From contig NC_091378.1 in assembly GCF_038502225.1 (NCBI RefSeq), positions 1,991,744 through 2,055,743 on the forward strand: a stretch of 64,000 bases of DNA. The letters run 5' to 3'. The position numbers and the translations under genes were made by a program. The notes below the pieces were generated by a model that was given only the letters and a program-made list of their open reading frames with translations, was not told the origin of the DNA and searched no databases. The stretch comes from Cherax quadricarinatus. Taxonomy: Eukaryota; Arthropoda; Malacostraca; Decapoda; Parastacidae. This document shows, piece by piece, positions 1 to 10,700 of this stretch; positions within the stretch are counted from its first letter, which is position 1; the number at the start of each line of letters is the position of its first letter.

Positions 1-59
1 CTGGGAGCAATGGGCTAGTAACCCCTTCTCCTGTAGAGCCTACTAAAAAGGAAAAAGAA

Positions 60-3000
60 AAAATGAGATGTCTGAATGTGCGTGGTTGTAGTGCGAATGA
101 TAATTGTGGATGTTATGAATGAAAAGCTGGATGTCCTGGCTAAGTGGAAAAAACCTGAAGAGGGTAGGAGAGTTCCAGTGAGGAGAAAAATGGCATTAGG
201 TCAGGAGTTTCAAACAGAGCTAAGGAGGGAGTAGCAAATGTTGAAGGTAAGTTATGGCAGGAAAAGAAGGAAATGTATAAATTCAAGGATTATGTGAAGT
301 AAAATAAGGGTTGGATGTGAAAACTGGATTATAGTGTTAATGCACCTGGAAAAGAAAAATGGAGAGAAAGTTAATCTAGATTTTGGGAAATGTTGATTGA
401 GTGCATGGGGAGTTTTGAATCATGCAAGTACTTGTGGTAGGGAATTTCAATGCTAAAGTGGGTAAAAATGTAGCAGAGGGAGTAGGTAAATTTGGGGTGC
501 CAGGGTAAATTAAAATGGAGCGCCTTTAACTGAACTGTGTAGAAAGAGGTTTGGTAACAAGTACAGCCTCTCCTCGCTTAGCGACATACTCATTTACTGA
601 CGACTAACTTGACAGGCTCTATGACCAGTCTGCATACTTAGTATATATTAGAGCAATTTCTTCTATTCTGTTTAATACAATATACAGTACACTACTGTAT
701 AAGCATTCAAAAATATGCCAGAAATGTTAAACAGTGCAAAGGAGACATTAAATGAATATCAAAGATGGTCGAAAACACACTACCATTATAGCATGCTCCT
801 TACTTAGCAATGAATTAGTTTACCAACGTGGTTTTAGGAATGGAACTCAAGTGAGGCGAGGCTGTAATACATTTTATGAAGAGGATAAGTATACAAGCTA
901 TGATATAGCACATAATGAATATAGTTTGTTAGATTACGTTTTGGTGGATAAAAGGTTGATGGGCAGGGTTCAGGATGTACGTGTTTAAAGTGGGGGCAAC
1001 AGATATATTGGATCATTATATAGTTTTACCTAAAGTTAGAGTAAGAGGTAGAAGAGACAAAAATAAATGGCAACAGTAGGAGGGGAAAGTTTATAAACTA
1101 AGGAAAGAGGAAGTTAGGGCAAGATATAAGTAACTTTTGGCAGGAAGGTGGGGAAGGGATAGGTTGAAAAATGAAGAATTAGAATGTGGGGCAGAAGTTT
1201 GTGGCTATAGGAGGGTGGGTGCAGGAAAGAGGGAGGATTGGTGGAACGAGGTACAGGGTGTGATAAGCAAAAAAGGTAGCTCGAGAGGTTTTTACAAAGC
1301 AGAAGCGATATAAGAGGAGCAGAGTATATGGAGAGTAAAAGAAAGGTGAATAGTGGCGAGTGCAAAAAAACAGCAAATGATAGTGGGTGAGGCACTATCA
1401 AGAAATTTTGCTGAGAATAGGAAAATTCTGTAGCGAGAAGTTAAGAAAGCCTAGGGAATGAATGGATCCGTCAGTTAAAAAGTAGTAGATAGGGAGCTGG
1501 AGGTATTAGGTTGATGGCGAGAATACTTTGAGGAACTTTTAAATGTCGATGAAGAAAGGGAGGCAGCAATTTCATGCACTGGTCAGGGAAGTATAACATC
1601 TTTTAGGAGTGAAGAAGAGCAGGATGCAAGATTGAGGGATGTGCGCGAGGCATTACGTAGAATGAGATGGGGGCAAAGCAGCTGGAACTGACGGGATCAT
1701 GACAAATGTTAAAAGCAGGGGTGGGGGGGATAGTGTTGGAGTGGTTGGTATTTTTGTTTAATAAATTTATGAAAGAGGGGAAGGTACCTAGGGATTGGCA
1801 GAGAGCATGTATAGTTCCTTTACATAAAGGGAAGGGGGACAAGAGAGATTGTAAAAATTACGGGGAATAGGTTTACCGAGCATACCAGGTAAAGTGTACG
1901 GTAGGGTTATTATTGAAAGAATTAGAGGTAAGAGTAGGATTGCAGATGAGCAAGGAGGCTTTAGAGTGGGTTGGGGATGTGTAGATCAAGTTGTTTACAT
2001 TGCAGCATGTACGTATTTAGATAAAGGTAGGAAAGTTTTCACTGCATTTATGGATTTAGAAAAGGCATATGATAAGAGTGGATAGGGGAACAATGTGGCA
2101 GATGTTGCAAGTATATGGAATAGGTAGTAAGTTGCTAAATGCTGTAAAGTGTGAGTATAGCAAGGCTCAGGTTAGGGTGTATAGGAGAGGGAGATTATTT
2201 CCCAGTAAGTCTTAGACAGGGATGTGTAATGTCACCATGGTTGTTTAATGTATTTATAGATGGGGTTGTAAAAGTAAATGCTAGGGTGTTGGGGAGGGGT
2301 GGAATTAAATTATGGGGAATCAATACAATGTAAGTTGACAGTTACTTTTTGCTGGTGATACTGTGCTTATGGGAGATTCTAAAGAAAAGGTGCAAAGATT
2401 AGTGGAGGAGTTTGGGAGGGTATGTAAAGGTATAAAGTTGAAAGTGAACATGGATAAGAGTAAGGTAAAGAAGGTATTAAATGATTTAGATAAAAAATTG
2501 GGTATCACGTTGAAGAAGAGTATGGAAGAAGTGAATGTTTTCAGATATTTGGGAGTTTACTTGTCAGCGGATGGGTTTATGAAGGATAAGGTTAACCATA
2601 GAATTGGTGAAGGAAAAAAACGCGAATGATGCGTCGAGGTATCTGTGGAGACAAAACGTTATCCAAGGAGGCAAAGAAGGGAATGTACGAAAGTAGTGGT
2701 ACCAACATTTATTTTGTCGTTGCAAATAGTACATTGAGATTTTGTATTTACAATAGTGGGTTGCAATGCAAAGCCTGTTATGTCTAGGCATTATGGGCCG
2801 ACTTAACATTAGTGGCTTACAGACTACTTAACACTAAGGATTATATCAGTTTTACGATAGGATAGTAATTATTTCATAGTTGTACAGTAGATTATTAATT
2901 GTAAGTGAATCTAATTTGTACAAGACAAGATATATTCATATATTCAAAAATGTTTTTTTTTTGAAAACTGATTCACTTATATTCCTGTCAACAATGGATA

Positions 3001-3632
3001 AAAGGTGTAAAACTTGGGTTGCAAATGCTGCAGCGAGAGCGGCTGGAGGCAGTGGAGATGTCCTGCCTAAGGGCAATGTGTGGTGTAAATATTATCCAGA
3101 GAATTCAGTGTGGGGAAATTAGGAGGGGGGGGGGGTTAGTTACTAAAAGTATTATTCAGAGGGCTGAAGAGGGATTGTTGAGGTTGTTTGGTCATTTAGA
3201 GAATGGATCAAAGTAGAATGACAGAGCGCATAAATCTACTGGGGAAGGAAGGCAGGGTAGGGGTTGTCCCCGAAAAGGTTGGAGGGAGGGGGCTTGGACT
3301 TCCAGCAAGCATGCATGAGCGTGTTAGATAAGAGTGAATGAAGACTAATGGTTTTTGGGAGCTGACAAACTGTTAGTGCGAGAGCAGGGTAATATTTTGT
3401 GAAGGAACTCGGGAAAACCGGTTAGCCAAACTTGAGTACTGGAAATGGGAAGTACAATGCCTGCACTTTAAAAGAGGGGTTTAGGATACTGGCAGTTTGG
3501 AGGGACATCTAATCTGTCTTATCTGAGCAGCTCTGCAAAGACTGATTATGTGTGAGTGATGGTGAAGTGTTGAATGATGAAAGTTTTTACTTTCTTTTTG
3601 GGTCACCCTGCCTCAGTGGGAAGTGGCCGATG
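60..3632 (+). mobile_element. LINE-A: degenerate near full-length RTE-like non-LTR retrotransposon
   Basis: Endonuclease-like remnants lie at 60-560 and 867-1160, reverse-transcriptase remnants at 1560-2640, and the 3' region at 3000-3632. Readable RT blocks include GCVDQV, AFMDLEKAYD and RQGCVMSPWLFN. Many stops and frameshifts break the frame. The catalytic ADD box reads FAGDTVL near 2347, so the first catalytic Asp is changed to Gly and the copy must be inactive. The same protein is seen in better shape at 44130-45000. The 3' end carries the hairpin-like GGGTCACCCTGCCTCAGTGGG that recurs all over the window. A MITE interrupts the endonuclease part. RTE assignment rests on RT similarity read by eye. 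Confidence 0.75.
564..864. mobile_element. MITE-1 copy 1 (TA target, CAGCCTCTCC ends)
   Basis: A 301-bp element begins CAGCCTCTCCTCGCTTAGCG and ends GTGAGGCGAGGCTG, flanked by TA on both sides. It sits inside LINE-A, whose sequence resumes directly after the right TA. Two more copies lie at 50835-51154 and 57306-57624. Its interior matches the others in reverse orientation. No coding capacity is seen. Confidence 0.8.
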
Positions 3633-4629
3633 TGTTGCAACAAATTATTGCTCCTAAAAACCAAAATACAAATTTACGATAATTAAACACCGTTTTCTGC
3701 AAACAATACAAAATTAGTTTGTGCATCTTACATTACAGTCTACAGCACAATGACTAAATTGAAAAATCTGGTAGGAAAGTCGGGTTTTGTAGCCAATTTT
3801 TAAAATATTTAGGGTTCTATTAAGCAAATATAATCTAAAAGTAAAGCTATTTTGAACTGCAGTAATATTCAAACTTACAAAAACTGCAATATATAAAACA
3901 CTGTACCTCGTACACTTTCTTTAGTAGACAATAGATAATCAATGATGTTGGTACCAAAAGGTAGAGAAAGTACAGGGTCCACATAACTCCCCTATTACCG
4001 AAGATCTTGTCCCACAAGTTCTAGTAAAAGTGCTTAGCTGTTTAGTGGTTTACTTTCAAATACAGATTTACTGCAATTACAATTTATTATCCTCACTTTC
4101 AACAATTTAAATCAGCCACAAAACTTCAGTTATATTCTTCCCCATCAAGTTAGAGATAAAAGTGTCAAATGAAAAATGGCCCAATGACTCGTGGATTCTG
4201 TGGTCATCATATTTTCTGCCGTTTCATGGAAAACTACGATTGTGGTTAAAGGTTTTGTGACATTGTACTGAAGGACCAAGGGATACCCTAATTACGGGCA
4301 TCTTTTGAGTTAAAAGTAGAAGCGTGTACTTCTGTTAAGAACTAGAAACAAGTGACAAATGTGCTTTCCCTATTTGGATTCCACATACGAGTGAGAAACG
4401 ACCAGTAAAAAACTGACTGTCAACATTAATAAATTATATTAAGGCAAATATACCAAGTAGCACTATTTTACAGATTGTGCACATAACCAAACCCTAAATT
4501 CAAACTAGTGCAGAGTGAATGCATGTAAAGTATCTGAAAAATTTCTAAAGCACCTAAACTTGCATATCAATAAAAAATTAATCTAGTTAATTTTATAGTT
4601 TTCTGTATTACTTTCAAATTAAATCTGAC
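3633..4629. other. Gene-free AT-rich stretch downstream of the last calnexin exon found
   Basis: This should be calnexin intron or 3' sequence on the minus strand. I searched it for a Glu/Asp-rich cytosolic tail (which would appear as ctc/ttc/tcc-rich plus-strand sequence after an acceptor) and found none. No conserved open reading frame is visible. Confidence 0.5.
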
Positions 4630-4779
4630 CTTTATTTTGTTTGTTTCTGGCTGAAGAACCCACCAAATCAAGAAGATGATGAAAATGATAGCTGGGGAGC
4701 CACATGCCAGACCATATGCTGGCCAAAACCAAGAACTGTGGTTCATCCACTTACCCCAGCATCTAAATGTGTATCCCCA
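4630..4779 (-). CDS. Calnexin coding exon 10: juxtamembrane segment and transmembrane helix
   Basis: Fifty codons, phase 0 at both ends (residues 456-505). The acceptor is a rather pyrimidine-poor GGACAG and the donor is AAAG/GTCAGA. The segment [16 protein letters not shown] precedes the helix WFWPAYGL...[12 protein letters not shown], followed by KIK. The acceptor is the least certain in the gene, but it is the only one that keeps the frame and the helix. Confidence 0.75.
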
Positions 4780-7700
4780 CTGTCCATTGAACAAAAGGTT
4801 TTAGAATGTGTGAAGAAACTATAATGATACAGTGACTTAGGTTTTATTTCTAATTTAATTTGTTTACCCCCTCCCCCCCCCCTCTTTTTTTTTTTAACGT
4901 TAGCCATCTCCCAACTAAGCAGGGCGACCCAAGAAAGACACTTTCACACAATCACCAACTTTGCAGATGCACTCGGATATGACAGTTTAGATGTCACTCC
5001 AAACAGCCAATATCTCAAACCCCTCCTTTAAAGTGCAGACAATGTACTTCCCATTTCCAGGACTCAAGTCTGGCTAACTGATTTCCCTGAATCCCTTCAC
5101 AAAACACTACCCTGCTCATACTCAAACAGCTCATCAGGTTCCGAAAACTGTTTTCATTCATTCTCGTCTAACATGCTAGCTGCATGTCCAAGCCCCCCCC
5201 TTACACAATACCTTTTACTCTCTCCCTCCATCCTTTCCTACGACTACCCCTACCCCTCCTTCCACTACAGATTTATACACCCTCTAAGTCATCTTATTTT
5301 GTTCCATCCTCTCTAAATGACCAAACCACCTTAACCCCTAAATGGATATTAATTCTCGTGCATTCATAAATTAACTAGCAGGGACTGACTAATTAGAGCC
5401 TATACTGGATGCAAGCTATGTAATAACCTGTTTGTTGTTTCAGCAGATTTATGTTCACTTTTGTGCCCCCCCCCCCCCCTCCATTATTAATATGGTCTTT
5501 TTTAAATTTCTAACAAGTTTCTGTACTTACTACCTCTAACTTATTTCATTTTTCTGCTATTTGCAAAATTTTCCCTGCCAATTAATTTTTTTCCACACTT
5601 CCTATCTAATACTAGTGAACTAGTATGTTAATCAGCATGGCAAGTTATATTCAATATTTTTATTTAATGTGGCCACCTCAATGTTGAGGCAACTAATATT
5701 TCAAAACTGATGTGCTGGCAAGGATTTTATCCCAATTTTTAGAATCTGTTGCTCCTGAATTCTTGAGTGCACATCAGTATGTAATGCCCAAAGCAAGTAA
5801 TTACTCAAAAGTTCATTACTGCCTAGAATTAAAAAGTAGATTAGAATTTAAGTGTACATACCTGTCCTTTCTCCATCTTCATCACTTTGAGGTCAAATGT
5901 CTCTTGGGCCAACCGATTGGCATCAGCAACATTATCAGTAATAATTAGGTTGTCAAAGAGTATATTGTCGGACATAGACCACAGCTCTATACCAACAGCA
6001 CCCTGTAAAAAAAAAATTAAGATTTAAAAATTTTATATAAACTGTCTGTACAATTTTAAATTTCTTGCTGAATTCAAAATTACTTTTACTTACAAGGGGT
6101 GTCATTTTGAAGGGCTCCAAGTCCTCAAAGTAGTCAGGATTTGGGATTTTGCGGGGTTTCCACTTCCCACGATAGTTAGGATTGTCAATCATGGCTGGTC
6201 GCCATTTTCCCTTGTAATTTGGATTGTCGATCATTGGAGGTTTCCACTCTCCACAACCTGGAGCTTCAGAGCACACAGGGTTGTTTATCAAAGCAGCCTC
6301 CCATTCTCCATCCATTTCATCATCCCTAGAAAAAAAATTAAGCTAATGTATATATAAAAAATGCTCTGGTCTCATCAACCCCAACTCCCTGAATCCAAAG
6401 GCAGATCATAATCAAATTTCTGGATCAACTTTTCAAAACACTCAAGGGACCCCACCCAACAAATTTACAGTTTTCAGGGAAACTGGTTAGCCAACTTTTG
6501 TAGGTGGGGAGGGTAATGGCTTCACTGAAGTAAATGTGGGATTTTACAGGCAGATGGTAATGCGAATTTCAATGTTAGCACAATTCGGGCAGGAAAGAAT
6601 TTAAGGATGGTTAATGATTTTTTTTTTTATCTGCTTATCTTGGGAGAAGGCTTTTTAAATTTTTTGTACCATAAGCATTCACATTTTGTTCATGTTCATT
6701 TTATGCATGCCAAGACTTCACATTTAATATAGGTTAGAACTAACAAGATACTTCAAAAGCTAAATAATACCTATTCTCTTGTGTTGTTGTTGATATTTGT
6801 TAATTTCATAGAAACTAAACTAGAATTAGTAGCTAAGTTATCAATGCAAAACTACTATCACTTGCTTGTCAAATCTTGTAGTTTAGCCCTGACATACCTA
6901 TTTAGAATTTGTAGCACATACAAAGCTGATTCTAGGTTTTATATACCTACTCCTGAGCTTTTATTGGGACCAAACAAAACAGTTAAGAATTTTAAGGCAT
7001 GGTAATGCAACAATTCTAGGGAATTTCAACTAAATTAACTAGATAAACATTTAGAAGAGTCAAACTGACATCAACCTAAGCTGAACAATGACATCTTGTG
7101 TCTAAAGCTGGAGAATTTATTTACCAATCTTCAGGTTTCTCAGCAGTTGGGTCAGGAACCATCTCTGGTTCATCATCTAACCACCCAGCAGGCTTCACTG
7201 CATCAGGGTCTGCAATTTGCATTGGAGCATCTTCATCCCAGTCATCTGGCTTAGTAGCATCTGGATCAGGAATTTTCTCTCTCTCATCCCAATCATCAGG
7301 CATGAAGTCTTCAGGATCATCTATATCCTTTTGTGGGTTCACTGGTGGAGAAAAATCTTCAAGCAAGCTTCCAGAGTTTATCACCTGGGGAAAAAAAAAT
7401 CCACTTAGAAATTTTTAATGAAGGCCATTAATTAAGAATAGTCAACAAATTTCTGTACAAATTTTAATTGTGTACATTTTACATGCAACTAAGTCGAGGT
7501 GTTACACTAGTGTCCTACCTCTTGATCAAGACTAATTTCAAAAGTGTTGTCTGGTCGAATAATTAGAGTATACAAGTGTGGCTTCTTGTCTTTGAATGGC
7601 TCTTCAAGCTTGTCACGTGGTCTCTGTAAAAAGAAATGCCCAAATTATCCTTTGCAATTTCATCTTAAAATCTGAAGCCCTGAAAAACTTTTTCCATAAT

Positions 7701-10700
7701 TTTCAGAAAATATAATAACAGATCAGTGGTTTTTACCACAAATTTACATCAAAACTAACCTTTGCATGTTTCTCTTCTATCTCACCAGTAAGAGGATTGG
7801 TATGCCTGAATATAAAGTGGAGTTTATGGTCATTACCACACTTGTCCGGTCCAAACATAATAGTGTAAGGAGTCTTGTCGTTGAATTTCTTCAAATCCAC
7901 GTTTCCTTCTTGAGCACTCAACAGCTGTGCAGAGAAAAATAAATAAAAATATGGCCAAAGAAACTACAATGCTGAATATTCCACTTTTCATGTAAAACCA
8001 AAATAGAAAAAGGAAAGTAAGAGTTAAGTATAATGAAAAGAAACATGCACACAAGGTAGAACTGCAAGAAACTTCAACTATTAGCACGGTTGCACTTTTG
8101 ATTTCTGTAAACACTAATTTATTTCATTCGTTTAACTTTTTTCCATAATCCTTGTCAAGTTTGCAGTCAACCACAACAGATATTTTATACTACCTCTAAA
8201 GCATTGTATAACAGCAGTGATCAATTTTTTTTAAAGGCTCAGGTTAGAAACTATTCTACTGACCAGATTAAAAATCAGACTATCTAGAACTTCACCTTGC
8301 TCACTATATAACTTGCATTCAATGATGTAATTCTAAAAATTTTTTTAGGGAAATTTTGAATTATGCCAACAAAACACTAGTTACAACATTCAAGAACCAA
8401 GAATAGCAATGAAAGACTACAAGGCCAGACCTAGCAATCCGGTTTCAACTGCCAGCATCGTAGCCTACATACCAGTATGTACTTTACAACCTGGCTGATC
8501 CAGCCTGCTCTGTAGGTTTCAGTCTAGTTTCCTCAAAACTACATTTACTCAAACATTCTTTTATCTACTGGTACAAGATAGCAGTACCTGGCTATGAATA
8601 TCTACATTTTTTTTTTTTAGACACTAACACTATCAGAACCAATATACTAAGAAGGTATGTACAGACTGAGAAAGTGGATAACTAAACTTGTGAAAAAAAA
8701 TAGTAGTAGTAGTACAATTTGTGGCTGCTACTGCGAGGGCTGCAACTTGCTACAGTACATTACTTTCAAGGATACTTCTAACCTTAATGTAAGCTCCGCC
8801 ACACTCTTGACCGTTCTGCAAGTTAACTTCATACTGCACAACTAGAGGTTTCGTAGAAAAAGTAAATTGTCTCTTGAGAGAGACTGCAATTGCTGCATGT
8901 TTTGCCTTTGATTTCAATACCAGTCCACGATCCCCAGTCAAAGCCATTCGCTCAGCAGGCTCAATAGACCAAACCCCTGCAAAGTTTAATTTAATGTTTA
9001 TTAAATTTTACATTAATAGCTATACTGCTATTTTAAACACGCGGTTCAGTTAAGCAAACAATACTTGAAGCCTATTTTGGGGGATGTAGGGTGGGTGGGT
9101 AACGAAGTTAAGATGAACACAAATTAGCTTTGGTAACACTAAATACCCTAGTTATGGGTAAGAACATTTTGAAAATTTTTTTTACAGGAAGTTAAAACAA
9201 ACTATACTGTACCTATTTGCAATTGCATGATCATTTTTCATTGTGTACCGTTAGTAATTTTTAGTACACAATATACACAGTCTAGGGCATCAAGCAAGAG
9301 GTCTGCAAACTAATATTTCTCATTCTCTCCAAAAACAAGAATTGTGCAACAAACTAGCCCTGTGAAATAGTAAGGACCAAAGTTCTGCTGAAGCCTGTAC
9401 AGCTTGTTGCTCAACCATAGGGCACACTGGGCCAATACTTAAGCCATGTATGCAGGCTAACCATGCAATTAAAAATGAGGAAAGGCAATCCTGCCTTTCC
9501 CTATTTTTAAGTAACTGAATTCATTTTAATTCCACAACTTTCACCAGTTCTGTATTTTAGACATTTCTCGCTAAGGATACGTCTTTCCACATTTTAATTC
9601 CTTAAGAAATTAACTTTGCCAGGCATATTTTAGGATGAACAAATATGGATTACTCTAGTAAAATTTATATAAAAGTTGCAAAAATTTCAAGTGCATACAA
9701 CTGAAAAATGTGACAAAATTTGTAAAAAATTCTTAATTCTGAATATACTAACCATCATATTTTGCAATATTCTCATCCACACCATCTTTTTTGGCTTGAG
9801 ACTTAACCCAAGCATCCTCAAAAGTTGCCACATCATCAAATGTTTCCATAAGGTAAACACCTTCTATCATCTTTGGTGTGGCATAAATGACTTCTTCCAC
9901 TTCATCTTCCTCTTGCTGAAAAAAAATTTTCAAGTTAAATTTTTTGCCTGCAACTTTCACTAAGAAAAGAATTGCTTGCACACGCATAACAGCTTATTAT
10001 ACAGGGTTTTCAGAAAGAATGTGACCCATAAATTCACACAAACGTCAGCAACTTAAGTACAAGAATGGTGCTCGCATTACACTAGGATTGGGTGGTAGTG
10101 CACCATGCTCACACTGAGGTCCATGGTTTGATCCCCAGTACAGGTGGAAATATTTGGGCAACTTTTCTTAAGACACCTGCTGTTCCTTCACCTAGGAGTA
10201 AACAGGTACCTGGGTGTTAGCCAACTGGTGTGGGTCACATCCTGGAGACAAAATTAGCCTCATTTGCCATAAATGATCTGCACAACAAGTGGCTTTCTAT
10301 ACTGTATGTCACTTACGTTAACTAGGACTGTACAAGTATCATGTACTTGTAGAAGTAAAGATCACATGAAGAGCATGATTTGCCATGCACACTTCTGACC
10401 ACTTTTTTTTCCCTCAACAGAAGTTCTAAAATTTTTAATTTATTAATGTTTTTCCTACATGGGCTGCATCGTTTTTGAACACCAAGTCCAAAAAATGAAA
10501 CTGCAAATATTTCACTAACCAAAATCTAATTTGTGTAAAGTTTTAGTGAAGTCCAATAGTCTTACTATCTTACAACTGAAGGACACTTTCAGGAATTTCA
10601 TTTTACTGGAAACTTATCAGTTAACCCTTTGACTGTTTCAGTCACACATACGTCTCACGAGCCACCGTGTTTGACGTATATATACAGTGGACCCCCGGTT

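Noticed and set aside
6781..7005. Short plus-strand ORF in the calnexin intron
   Set aside because: No conserved content and no splice or promoter context; AT-rich chance ORF.
7098..7418. Ser/Gly-rich plus-strand ORF over calnexin exon 7
   Set aside because: Antisense of the Asp/Pro-rich P-domain codons; the minus strand is clearly the coding one.
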